Origin: Aureibacter tunicatorum
GTDB taxonomy: Bacteria; Bacteroidota; Bacteroidia; Cytophagales; Cyclobacteriaceae
NCBI RefSeq assembly: GCF_036492635.1
Contig: NZ_AP025305.1
Span: 868,001 to 932,000, forward strand
DNA length: 64,000 nucleotides
Direction: 5' to 3'
Part shown: positions 34,440 through 43,691 of the stretch, one piece after another
Layout: each line of letters opens with the position of its first letter
Position numbering within the stretch: position 1 is the first letter of the stretch
Notes under the pieces: model-generated
The model's input: the letters and a program-made list of their open reading frames with translations, nothing else
Databases searched by the model: none
Told to the model about the DNA's origin: nothing
Program-made: the position numbers and the translations under genes

Positions 34440-37373
34440 TTAAAATTTATAGTTCAATCCGATTTGACCTCTCATCGAATAGTACTCAACTTGATCGGTT
34501 CTTTGCTTATTCGTGCCATGGTAATACCTCAATGGCTCGTTGGTCAGATTGTTGACTTCGAGAAAGATTCTGACTTTTTCCGAAAAGGAGTATGAGGCAT
34601 TAAGGTCGACAGTGAAATTCTTGTCGTAATACCTGAAATGCTGATCGCCTCTCGAATTGAAGTTGTCGATGTAAGCGCCTTTGTAGTTTCCGGCAACGCG
34701 CACAAGCACATTGTCCTTTTCATAAAAAAGACTGGTATTGAATGTATGGTCAGGTTGTTTGGGTAAAGTCTGCTTCGTCGTATTGGATTCCAGCTGTCCC
34801 TGATCATTAAGCGTTGAGCTCGTGATATCCGTTTCAGATTGGATAAAAGTATAATTGCATTCAACACCCAATCCACTTAAAAATCCCGGAAGAAAAGTCA
34901 GCCTCTTACTGAAAGCTGTTTCAAATCCAGCTACCCAGCCATCTGAATTTTTGAATTCAGTCATGACTACATTGCCCGTTTGAGTATAGTAGCTGTAAAT
35001 GACATTATTGAGTTTTTTGTAAAATACACCTCCTGAAAAAAGCCCGACATCCTTGAAATAGTATTCTCCAAGCAAATCAAAATTGTGGGAATATGTCGGC
35101 GTAAGGTCCGTATTTCCCTGAACGATATTAAGCATTCCGCCGGAAAAAGAGGAAGAGGCTCCCGGATTGAGCTGACCAAAATTCGGACGGGCTAAGCTTT
35201 TGGTATAAGACAAACGGATATTAGCATTATCTCGAAGGGCATATTTTAAATGCACCATTGGCAGAACAGAGATGTAGTCGGATTTCTTGTCGGTATGCTT
35301 GGCTTTTTCACCTTCTTCGCCCAAAGAAGTAGATTGAATTTCGATAAGCGTCATTTCTCCTCTGGCTCCCGCAAGCAATGAAAGTTTGTCGGTCAGTTGC
35401 CAATCACCTAAAGCATATACAGCAAAAACATTCTCTTTTGCAGTAAATAAATTGTCCTTGTCAGAAAGTGTGATTTGATAATAATCAGCTCCTGTTGGAG
35501 TGCCTTGCCCATAGTACAAAGCCATAAAGTCTTTTTCTATTTCAGACTGATTGGCTACATTCGGATTTTTTAAAGCGTCGGCAATAAGTTGGTTGAAAGC
35601 TCCTTCCGTAATTTTTTGATCCAGTAATAAATGCTCATAAGGAGTGTCTAATTCTTCAAGAAAGTTGCCTTTAGAATCGAAATTTTCCAGTTCATAATCA
35701 CTCAGAGAACTTTTGGGTAAAAATGGAGAAGTGACACGGTACTGAGAGTTTTGAGTATAGCTTTTTTCCTTAAGTTTCATCTTAGCGCCAAATTTATAGC
35801 GAGACCTGTCATTAGGTATATATTCGAAATTGAATTGTCCGACATGGTCAGTTTCTTTAGTTTCCCTGAATTGTTGAACGATCAGGTCCAGTTTGAGTGC
35901 ATCCGGATCCATTTGTTGTTCAGAAGAAGGCAGGAAGGCGTCACCGCTAGCGCCTTTTCCGTTTGGCGAATCAAAATCCCAATACATAAGCGTGTCCGAG
36001 GAAAGATTAGAGTAAGCCATGTCCTGCGAGAATTGAGCGACCTGAAAACCTTTACGCTTGCCGTTTTCATCTTTATCTCCACTTGTTACAAATGAGTTAT
36101 ATGTGGCATATTCCCAATCCAAATGAAGTTTAGGGTTCAGCTGATGTTTCCCTCCCAGATTTATTCCCCATAAAGTGGTATACATGATGCCATCTCTGGC
36201 AGATACCAAAGCTTTTCCCTGATTGGAACGAGGAGTACCCAGCTCTGGGATTTCAGGCATCTGGTAGATATGATCCCATACGAATTCTTTATTGGCAAAG
36301 TAATCATAAAGGCCTCCTAGGTAGATAGTATGATTTTCATTGAATTCATAATCAAACATTGCATGCGTTCCCAAAGTGGTACGACGACCTTCTTGACGCC
36401 TGATTTCCTGTTGTTGTATAGAGAATTGCTCGTTAGGAGTTAGTTCTGGATGCCCAACATTATAGACCAATTCATAACTTTCCGAAGCCCACTGTCGGTC
36501 CCAAATCGAAGCGGAAAGAATGTATCCGAATTTTCCATGACGATCGCCATAAACTAATGATCCATTGTAGCTAGGCTTTTCACTTTGTCCATGATAGCCA
36601 GTAGCCATACTTGCATTGAAGAGCTTTTCTTTCGGAGCATTGCGGGTTGTGATATTGATGGACCCGCCAATAGCATCTCCTTCCATGTCTGGTGTGAGTG
36701 TTTTAGATACGGCTACATATTCGATTAATTCTGAAGGAAATAAATCCAAAGAGACATCTCTTGAAGATGATTCGTTGAGATTTGTCGCCGGAAGTCTGTT
36801 GCCATTGATCAATACGGAGTTCCATTCAAGCGGAGTGCCTCGAACGCTTACGCCCTTTCCTTCTCCCTGGTCTCTTTCGATGACCACTCCTGGAATTCTT
36901 TGAATAGCCTCCGCGGCATTTCTGTCTGGAAGCTTTCCAATGCCGTCAGAAGCTAGAACATTTTGTATGTTTGTCGCTTTTCTTTGAATCTCGAAAGCTC
37001 GCTGTTGAGAAGGATAATAAGTTCCGCTTACAATAATTTCATTCAGTTCTTTCATAGATTGCTCCATGAAGATGATACCTAATTCATAATCTTTATTTTC
37101 ATTAATTTGGAGTTCTTTTTCCTGAGTTTTATAGCCTACAGAGCTAAATTGAAGGATGAAAATTCCTTTTTCGGATGACTTGATTATAAAATTTCCATCG
37201 ATGTCTGTGATAGTTCCTTTGTCGGATTTTAAAAGACTCACAGTGACTCCGGGCAGGTTTCCCGAATCATCTTTGACTGTGCCGGAAATCGAAATTTCCT
37301 GAGCCATTGCATTGTCAAATATTGAAAGCATCAGCGTGATGATTGATGAGATCAATAGTAGTTTTCTGTACAT
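34440..37373 (-). CDS. TonB-dependent outer-membrane receptor
   Basis: 977 residues. Signal peptide (LLLISSIITLMLSIFDNAMAQ), carboxypeptidase-regulatory-like domain (ISISGTVKDDSGNLPGVTVS and FSSVGYKTQEKEL), plug domain (RNAAEAIQRIPGVVIERDQG, VSVRGTPLEWNSVLINGNRL), then a 22-strand-type barrel ending in YSMRGQIGLNYKF with the terminal aromatic residue. It imports a ligand using TonB energy. It is a stand-alone receptor without a SusD partner. It heads a minus-strand set with two phosphatase genes, so the ligand may be a phosphorylated compound; the gap to the next gene is 65 bases. Confidence 0.92.
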   Translation of the reverse strand: MYRKLLLISSIITLMLSIFDNAMAQEISISGTVKDDSGNLPGVTVSLLKSDKGTITDIDGNFIIKSSEKGIFILQFSSVGYKTQEKELQINENKDYELGIIFMEQSMKELNEIIVSGTYYPSQQRAFEIQRKATNIQNVLASDGIGKLPDRNAAEAIQRIPGVVIERDQGEGKGVSVRGTPLEWNSVLINGNRLPATNLNESSSRDVSLDLFPSELIEYVAVSKTLTPDMEGDAIGGSINITTRNAPKEKLFNASMATGYHGQSEKPSYNGSLVYGDRHGKFGYILSASIWDRQWASESYELVYNVGHPELTPNEQFSIQQQEIRRQEGRRTTLGTHAMFDYEFNENHTIYLGGLYDYFANKEFVWDHIYQMPEIPELGTPRSNQGKALVSARDGIMYTTLWGINLGGKHQLNPKLHLDWEYATYNSFVTSGDKDENGKRKGFQVAQFSQDMAYSNLSSDTLMYWDFDSPNGKGASGDAFLPSSEQQMDPDALKLDLIVQQFRETKETDHVGQFNFEYIPNDRSRYKFGAKMKLKEKSYTQNSQYRVTSPFLPKSSLSDYELENFDSKGNFLEELDTPYEHLLLDQKITEGAFNQLIADALKNPNVANQSEIEKDFMALYYGQGTPTGADYYQITLSDKDNLFTAKENVFAVYALGDWQLTDKLSLLAGARGEMTLIEIQSTSLGEEGEKAKHTDKKSDYISVLPMVHLKYALRDNANIRLSYTKSLARPNFGQLNPGASSSFSGGMLNIVQGNTDLTPTYSHNFDLLGEYYFKDVGLFSGGVFYKKLNNVIYSYYTQTGNVVMTEFKNSDGWVAGFETAFSKRLTFLPGFLSGLGVECNYTFIQSETDITSSTLNDQGQLESNTTKQTLPKQPDHTFNTSLFYEKDNVLVRVAGNYKGAYIDNFNSRGDQHFRYYDKNFTVDLNASYSFSEKVRIFLEVNNLTNEPLRYYHGTNKQRTDQVEYYSMRGQIGLNYKF

Positions 37374-37539
37374 GGTTTTGTTTTTTTTGACAATGCTATG
37401 GCGTTTCTAATTTTATTTCGTTCGAACTAATTTTTTGCTACATAATAATGTGCGAACCAATCGGTTGGTGTTTGTAATGTGCTGGTATTTAGTGTTTAAT
37501 GGTTGTGTTAAAGTTGCGTTATGAAAATGTTTCTTATTG

Positions 37540-38580
37540 TTAAGCAAGAGATTTTTTGTATTGCACAGGAGTCATTCCCGTGATTTTCTTGAAATGCGTA
37601 TTGAAAGTGGTCTTTGAACTGAAGCCAGATGAATAGGCAAGTTGAAGAATATTCTCATTGAAGCCGTTTTTTAATTGTTTTTGAGCTTCTTCCACTCTGT
37701 AAGCATTAGTGTATTGATAAAAGTTTTTTTCCAATACAGTATTCAAGGCTTCTGATAGATGATGTTTGGGTTGGTCTAGTTTTTCAGCAAGATCATTAAG
37801 CGAAAGCTCTTGGTTTAGATAGAGTTTTTCTTTTTTCATTAGCTCTTCCAGCTGATTCACATAGTTTCGAGCTTGTTCGGTTTTTAATCCTGAGTTTTTA
37901 TATTTGGATGGTTTAATTTCGTTGATAATTTCTTGCGAATCGGATTGCAATAAGTACTTCTGAACGATAAGAATCACAAAGACAAAACCTGAGCAATAAC
38001 CATGAACTCGAATGAAGAAATTGACTTTTTCAATTCCCAGCAAAAAATTAAACGACAATAAAAACGGGATTAATAAAATAATGATAGGAAACTTGAGCCA
38101 ACTGATCGCTTCATACTTTTTGGGATCAGAGTAATTAAGGTAAAGGATATAGCCTAAATAGATAGTATTGGAAACAATAGTAGTGATAGCAATGGATATT
38201 TGATAGGTGTTAACAAAATATTCTTCACCTGTTAAATGGTAAGAAATAGAACAAAACGCGTAGAATAATAGGCCAAAAAATAACAAGGAAAGGTGGGTTA
38301 ATTGTTCTTTAAGCTCAAATATCAAATTGTGGCTTTTTTCCATCACATACAAGTAGAGCAGAGCGCCATTGGCAAGAGATAAAGGCACGCTGAAAAGGTG
38401 AAGAAAAGAATCCTTTGATACGAAATGGGTTAAGATTATTTTGATAAGAAAGCTGATGCAGGTAATGATCAACCAAAGCATAAGATATTGTTCAGGAGCA
38501 TTTTTTCTCAATTTTTTCCAAAGCAAATAGCAAGCTATCGCCGATTGTGAAAATGTAGCGGAAATGATGAATTGTATCAT
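37540..38580 (-). CDS. Membrane-bound AraC-family regulator (7TM-AraC)
   Basis: 346 residues. About seven N-terminal membrane segments (to ~residue 215) are followed by a cytoplasmic AraC DNA-binding domain: LYLNQELSLNDLAEKLDQPKHHLSEALN, then ILQLAYSSGFSSKTTFNTHFKKITGMTPVQYKK. Such proteins sense a ligand in the membrane or periplasm and switch genes. It lies directly upstream of the TonB receptor gene on the same strand (166-base gap), so it is the likely regulator of that set. Confidence 0.9.
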   Translation of the reverse strand: MIQFIISATFSQSAIACYLLWKKLRKNAPEQYLMLWLIITCISFLIKIILTHFVSKDSFLHLFSVPLSLANGALLYLYVMEKSHNLIFELKEQLTHLSLLFFGLLFYAFCSISYHLTGEEYFVNTYQISIAITTIVSNTIYLGYILYLNYSDPKKYEAISWLKFPIIILLIPFLLSFNFLLGIEKVNFFIRVHGYCSGFVFVILIVQKYLLQSDSQEIINEIKPSKYKNSGLKTEQARNYVNQLEELMKKEKLYLNQELSLNDLAEKLDQPKHHLSEALNTVLEKNFYQYTNAYRVEEAQKQLKNGFNENILQLAYSSGFSSKTTFNTHFKKITGMTPVQYKKSLA

Positions 38581-38833
38581 TGTTTAAGTTGTATTGCTGA
38601 TGATAATAAATGGATTTTAAAGATGAATATATGAATCTTTGAATTAAATGGTATGACTTGTCATTTATCCTTTTGTTAATTTAAGGGTTCGTAATTTACT
38701 GTGATCGATTTTGATCATTCTCTTTAAAATATTTCATGTTGAATTTTTTATTATCAGGAATGTTAAGCTGTTGTTTTTCTATCGTTTATCAGCGACATTG
38801 TCATTGCTAAAACAAACATTAAAACCTCTTCAT

Positions 38834-39922
38834 ATGAATACCAACACGACAATCAACATTGTGGGGGGAGGAATCGCGGGGATATCACTGGCTATGGGCT
38901 TGGAAAAGTCAGGGATGGAATACAAACTTTTTGAAAAGAATGATTCGCTTACTTATGACTGGGTAGGCCTGGGAATCAGCTCTAATATTTTCCAGATTTT
39001 GGAATCTTGGGATGTATTGGAAGAAACAAAAGCTATTGGAGGAGAAATAAGACAGTTTTGCTTTGTTGATAAAAAACTCAATGACCTGTCTATAATGAAG
39101 ATTTCCAAACCTCCTTTGTCAGTTAACAGGAAATTATTCTATGACTTATTGGTAGACAAGCTTGATCAAAGCAGAATCAAGACAGGCAAGGCGATATATA
39201 CTGACGATTTTGATACTGATGATTTGGTGGTATATGCTGATGGCATTGATTCAAAGGCGAGAAAGTCGATGCACCCTGATTTGAAGCTAAGGGATTCAGG
39301 TCAGTTGCTTTGGAGAGGTATTTCAAATGTCAATTTAGATAAAAGGTTTGTTCATTCTTACCATGATTTTGTTGGAGAAAATCTGCGTTTTGCTATTATT
39401 TATTCTGGAGAGGGTTGCTACAGCTGGTACTTGATCAAGGAGGGAAATGTTAACAACTTGTCAAAGGCTGATAAGAGCGACTTGAAAGAATGGGTTAAAG
39501 ATTATCATTCGGTCATTCACGAAGTGCTTGACAATAGCGAAGGAATCTACTTTTCGGAGTTGAAAGATATAGCGCCTTGCCATCGAAGCAAAAAAGGTTG
39601 GCATTTGGGGAATAGCTTGTTGACTGGAGATGCCATACATCCTATGACTCCCAATATGGCTAACGGAGCTTGTTTGGCCATCGAAGGGGCGCATGTGTTG
39701 GCGGGATCGCTAAGTAATGCAACCGATAAGGAATTTGAGGAAATCATTGCGGGTTATAAGCAACAGAGATCAGCTAAGGTAAATAGAGTTGTTCATCAAT
39801 CGTGGTATTTTGGAAAAATGCTTCATCAAAGAAATGCTATTATGGATAAGATGGTGATGAACAGTTTGAGGTTAACGCCTCAGTTTATGTTTGATAAAAT
39901 TTATTCAGCGGTATTGAAGTAG
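38834..39922 (+). CDS. FAD-dependent monooxygenase
   Basis: 362 residues from the ATG at 38834; this start puts the dinucleotide-binding motif (INIVGGGIAGISLAMGLEKSG) directly at the N-terminus, unlike the longer frame to 38711. Other signatures: VVYADGIDSKARK and LTGDAIHPMTPNMANGACLAIEGAHVLAGSL (FAD ribose-binding GD motif). This is the PHBH/TetX-like group of flavin monooxygenases that hydroxylate aromatic or other compounds using NAD(P)H. The substrate is unknown. Its stop codon abuts that of the convergent A3 gene with no gap. Confidence 0.9.
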   Translation: MNTNTTINIVGGGIAGISLAMGLEKSGMEYKLFEKNDSLTYDWVGLGISSNIFQILESWDVLEETKAIGGEIRQFCFVDKKLNDLSIMKISKPPLSVNRKLFYDLLVDKLDQSRIKTGKAIYTDDFDTDDLVVYADGIDSKARKSMHPDLKLRDSGQLLWRGISNVNLDKRFVHSYHDFVGENLRFAIIYSGEGCYSWYLIKEGNVNNLSKADKSDLKEWVKDYHSVIHEVLDNSEGIYFSELKDIAPCHRSKKGWHLGNSLLTGDAIHPMTPNMANGACLAIEGAHVLAGSLSNATDKEFEEIIAGYKQQRSAKVNRVVHQSWYFGKMLHQRNAIMDKMVMNSLRLTPQFMFDKIYSAVLK

Positions 39923-41203
39923 TTATTGGTCTCTATTCAGTGACATGATGATCAAGAATACATCTCGAGCAACTTTGCTAAGCTCTTCTGTATTGTCTGT
40001 GTATTGAAGCCTTCTGAGTTCGAAAATTGGAGCCAATTGCTTTTGCTTGCCTACTTTGTCATAGCAATTGGCCCAACTACCAATGGTGTCCAATTCATTT
40101 TTTTGTTCATCAGGACCCGGATAGTGTCTTCTAGTGAGCATATCCACTCCAGCAGGTATGTTTCTTATCCATTGCTCTCGGGTTAGTTGATCCAGGGCGT
40201 AGCATGAAGCTCCTGCTTGTCCTTGCCGTACGCCTTTGGCGAAAAACAATTCGCTCATGTCAAGCGGGGTGTTTTGGACAACACCGTATTTTCCAAAGGC
40301 GAAAATTTCCAAAAAATATTTGCCATTGTCTAGCCTGAAAAACGTTTGCTCATCATGTGGTAACAGCTCGAAAATTCCGGCGAAGTCTGTGCGTGCCATG
40401 ATGGGAAAATAGCTTTTGACATAAGCGGAATAATTTATCATAGGACATTCCATATAATGAATCATCAAAGCGCATAAGCCGACAAGCTCGGGGCTGGGTT
40501 GAGAAAACGGCATAGAGCTTCGGTGATTGTTGAAAAATAGCCTTAAGGCTTCCGACGCTCTTGATTGCGCTGATTTCATGGACATCATCTCTTCTCTGGC
40601 TTGCTTTGTATCCACTGAGCGTATTCTTGTCAATCTTTCTCTTGAAGGGCATGATGGCGGATTGTCTCCGGACCTGAGGAATATTTCAGGAATTTTTGAA
40701 AGCTTCAAGCCAACATTTGCTTGAGGATGGAAATCGGGTTTTTCGGATGCGTCAAAGAGGGTCATTGGATTGGTGTTTTGTCCTAGGCTTTCAATTGGAC
40801 ACATAGTGACAAGCATGTCGCTTTGCTTGACAGCTTTTTGGTGAAGAATGTCGACGATTTTTTCGATGCGTTTGAATGTCTCGAGCGTTTTAGTAAGTCC
40901 TTCAGGAGTTTCAGGCTCAGGAGTGGTTACAAATTCGGGCACCGATTCATTGGTGGGACGATCGGCGGTGAGCTCAAAGCCCTCTCCTTTGAGAATAACT
41001 TCTTTGGCCGCATGCGGTATGCGTAGCGTTTTGAATTTTTTTAGTATGGTTTCCGGATATACTTGAGGTGTTGCAGGTTTCCATGTTCGCCAATTCTTCA
41101 CTTCCACTTCAAACCCAATATCTCTTTGGATTACCTTGCCGGAATTCAAATTGGAAGGGAAGGTTGTTTTACTTTTATTGGAAGAACCCCTGAACTCATA
41201 CAT
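39923..41203 (-). CDS. Protein A3: leader-tagged amidoligase-like protein
   Basis: 426 residues. Short leader MYEFRGSSNKSKTTFPSNLN ending in VIQR (24-27), then DIGFEVEVKNW. A-family landmarks: LKGEGFELTAD (~70), a shortened PEFVTTPEPE in place of LEIVT, PIMARTDFAGIFELLP (~268), REQWIRNIPAGVDMLTRRHYP (~345) and PIFELRR (~402). It is much diverged from A1/A2 but the order of motifs is the same. It is divergent from B2, with a 92-base gap that must hold both promoters, so A3 and B2 are probably co-regulated. Confidence 0.68.
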   Translation of the reverse strand: MYEFRGSSNKSKTTFPSNLNSGKVIQRDIGFEVEVKNWRTWKPATPQVYPETILKKFKTLRIPHAAKEVILKGEGFELTADRPTNESVPEFVTTPEPETPEGLTKTLETFKRIEKIVDILHQKAVKQSDMLVTMCPIESLGQNTNPMTLFDASEKPDFHPQANVGLKLSKIPEIFLRSGDNPPSCPSRERLTRIRSVDTKQAREEMMSMKSAQSRASEALRLFFNNHRSSMPFSQPSPELVGLCALMIHYMECPMINYSAYVKSYFPIMARTDFAGIFELLPHDEQTFFRLDNGKYFLEIFAFGKYGVVQNTPLDMSELFFAKGVRQGQAGASCYALDQLTREQWIRNIPAGVDMLTRRHYPGPDEQKNELDTIGSWANCYDKVGKQKQLAPIFELRRLQYTDNTEELSKVARDVFLIIMSLNRDQ

Positions 41204-41295
41204 GCTTGTTAAACTCTAAAGGGGGCGTGTGGTTGTGAAAAGCATATCAACTCTTTGCAAACATTTGCTTTGATACTCATATTTTAGAAGTAGAT

Positions 41296-42600
41296 ATGTA
41301 TGAGCGTTTCCAAATATCATCAATTTCAAAGAAAAAAAGGTTTGCCGGAGGAGAAGGACTGTATAAAATGCCTCCTGTTTATGAACAACCTATACAAGCT
41401 TTGATGAAAGAAAGGGATTTATTGGGAATGGTAGATGTGCAAGGAGGCGATGCATTGGATTTGGAAGCCGTGATGAAGCCTGTATATGATTTGGTCGCAA
41501 TGATCAAAGCCTATCATGAAACTCCTAGGAGTGAAGAGATTTATCGTAGATTTGAAATGCTGGACTCCATGGAGCATTACATTTACTCATGGCATTCTAG
41601 CAATCCGATTCATGAGGAAAAACCTTTGCCTCATCATACAAGGTTGATGATGAGGTTATTGGACGATGTTCAAATAGAGCATGAGATGCTAGTTAGCGAG
41701 TTATTGAAGCAAGGGAAAGCTCCATGGCTGCCTGAGGCAAAGCAAAAGATGTCTTCAGTCAAATCCAGTAAACTTCAAGAGTATTGGGCTCAACTAGTCG
41801 GAGGAGCTGCGAATATTGAGTTGGCTCCAATGGTGGAGCACGATAAATTGATGCAAGGGCAGGGAGCTCTTGAAAAATGGGTGAAAAAGAAATTTTCCAA
41901 ATCGAAACAATGGCCTGAGGAATTGTTTGTCAAGTTCATGGCGCTGAATGCAAAATTGCTTACTACGCCATACGGAAGATTGATCTTTGAAAATCTGTTT
42001 GAAAATAAAAAAGGAGGACTTATCGTTAGGCCATTTCATGTGCCTGATGAAAATATAGGGAGTATTGTCGCTTGGCCACATGGCATTATTGACAGGAAAA
42101 AGGCTGCAGTTAATATTCCTAGTCAATGGAAGGATACTGACATCTCCGTTTATGATGAAACTGCGGATGTGCTTGTCAATGAAAAGCCATACACGCGAGA
42201 GGAAGTGCATAGAGTGCCTGAAGCAGGCTTAAAGCGAGATGCCGCATCCATGGAAATGGGAGACATGGATAAAATTGACGAGGAAGATTTGTGGATGGAG
42301 GTAAGTTGCAGGCCTGAAACAAAGCAGTCGCCTAAATTCAAGAAAGGAAATGAGGTTTTATTTCCTCGGTTTATTGAATATGGTTCCGCATTAGCGCAAG
42401 CTATGAACTTTGTGAATATGAAAGATCAAGCTATTAAGTTGGAAATACAACAAGAGTATAAGGTAAATCCGGAGTTGAAGCCATGGAGAAGTTCCAGACA
42501 ACATTATGCAGTGACTCAAATCGAAAATCAGCTAAGAGAGGAACATGGCTTGCCTTTGAGAAAGTATATGCACTCCAATACTCGCCCTTTGTGGAAATAA
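41296..42600 (+). CDS. Protein B2: leader-tagged, degenerate M91-like metallopeptidase fold
   Basis: 434 residues. The leader (MYERFQISSISKKKRFAGGE) runs to KMPPVYEQPIQA (24-35). Helical first half; then FMALNAKLLTTPYGRLIF (~214), LFPRFIEYGSALAQAMNF (~354) and a very clear C-terminal motif ENQLREEHGLPLRKYMHS (~410). The first and last match the M91/NleD-type peptidase pattern well, but the zinc helix reads SALAQ where active enzymes have HELIH. Inferred pseudo-enzyme. It is paired with A3 across a short divergent promoter region. Confidence 0.7.
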   Translation: MYERFQISSISKKKRFAGGEGLYKMPPVYEQPIQALMKERDLLGMVDVQGGDALDLEAVMKPVYDLVAMIKAYHETPRSEEIYRRFEMLDSMEHYIYSWHSSNPIHEEKPLPHHTRLMMRLLDDVQIEHEMLVSELLKQGKAPWLPEAKQKMSSVKSSKLQEYWAQLVGGAANIELAPMVEHDKLMQGQGALEKWVKKKFSKSKQWPEELFVKFMALNAKLLTTPYGRLIFENLFENKKGGLIVRPFHVPDENIGSIVAWPHGIIDRKKAAVNIPSQWKDTDISVYDETADVLVNEKPYTREEVHRVPEAGLKRDAASMEMGDMDKIDEEDLWMEVSCRPETKQSPKFKKGNEVLFPRFIEYGSALAQAMNFVNMKDQAIKLEIQQEYKVNPELKPWRSSRQHYAVTQIENQLREEHGLPLRKYMHSNTRPLWK

Positions 42601-42663
42601 TCAATCAACGATTAAAGTTGCTTAAGGATAAATTAGTATATTTAGTGATTAAATATTGCAAAT

Positions 42664-43551
42664 ATGTCCATGAATTTATCAAAGCCCCTTAGCGTTTTAA
42701 TTATTTTATTATCCTTTTTTTCTTGTAAGAGTGATGAAAATTTGGAATCCTCTTTGGATGCTAAGCCAAAATTAGTAGTCAAATTATTGGTAGATCCTGA
42801 TCAGCGGCGTTTGGGGAATTTAGGTACTCTTGTGGATGTGCCTGAAGGGCACGCGGCTCAAAGCCCTACGTTCAATGCGATAAGCGCTCATTATTTAGAG
42901 TTGGCTCCTAATGCGAATACTTTGCTGGGTGCTGGAGAGGTTTTGTATCATGCACCGGAAACAGCCAAGGGAGGTGAAAATGCGATAGAGTTTTCCAAGT
43001 CTGAAGTTGTTTACCCAGGAGAAGTCTGGTTGGAAATTCCTTTGGAAAATATTCCAGCGGGATCGTATGAATGGGTAAGATTGTCATTATCCTATCAGAA
43101 TTATGATATAGTGTTTCACTACAATGGAAAGCCATTTGATGGCACTTTGGCTAGTTTTGTTGGTTTTAATCAATACATCGAATCGTTTAATTTGGGAGAT
43201 GAATCGGTTAGCGTAAATGAAAATAAAAAACAAGGTTTCTGGGGATTTAAATCAATGGCTGGAGTAGTAACAGGCCAAGTTCCTGAAGGAGCTATTACAG
43301 TGCCTAATCCAATATTCAATACTTCTCCGATACCAGCAGGTTCTTGCGTTGTAACAGGAAGTTTTGAAACCCCATTGAAATTGACGGGAAATGAGACGGA
43401 AGACATTGTTATGAATTTGTCTTTGTCAATCAACAAGAGTTTTGAATGGGTGGATAATAACAATAATGGACTTTGGGATGTGGATGAAGACGCTGAAGAG
43501 AGAATAGTTGATATGGGAGTAAGAGGACTGGTTCCTAGTTATATTTTTTAG
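42664..43551 (+). CDS. Hypothetical lipoprotein
   Basis: 295 residues with a lipoprotein signal (LSVLIILLSFFSCKSDENLES). A beta-rich body follows, with IPAGSYEWVRLSLSYQNYDI in the middle. Near the C-terminus, WVDNNNNGLWDVDEDAEE has a calcium-binding-loop look (Asp/Asn-rich with Gly). No family was recognised. It may be co-transcribed with B2 (63-base gap) or stand alone. Confidence 0.65.
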   Translation: MSMNLSKPLSVLIILLSFFSCKSDENLESSLDAKPKLVVKLLVDPDQRRLGNLGTLVDVPEGHAAQSPTFNAISAHYLELAPNANTLLGAGEVLYHAPETAKGGENAIEFSKSEVVYPGEVWLEIPLENIPAGSYEWVRLSLSYQNYDIVFHYNGKPFDGTLASFVGFNQYIESFNLGDESVSVNENKKQGFWGFKSMAGVVTGQVPEGAITVPNPIFNTSPIPAGSCVVTGSFETPLKLTGNETEDIVMNLSLSINKSFEWVDNNNNGLWDVDEDAEERIVDMGVRGLVPSYIF

Positions 43552-43691
43552 TTAAAATTATAATATTTAATTTATTAAATTATCTAATTTTGATTCATTT
43601 GAATGGCTCAATTCTAGTATGTTGTTGTAATTTTTCTGAAATTAGAACAAATTTAAGTTTTGTTAAATTAAGTGTTCAATTTTTGAAATAG

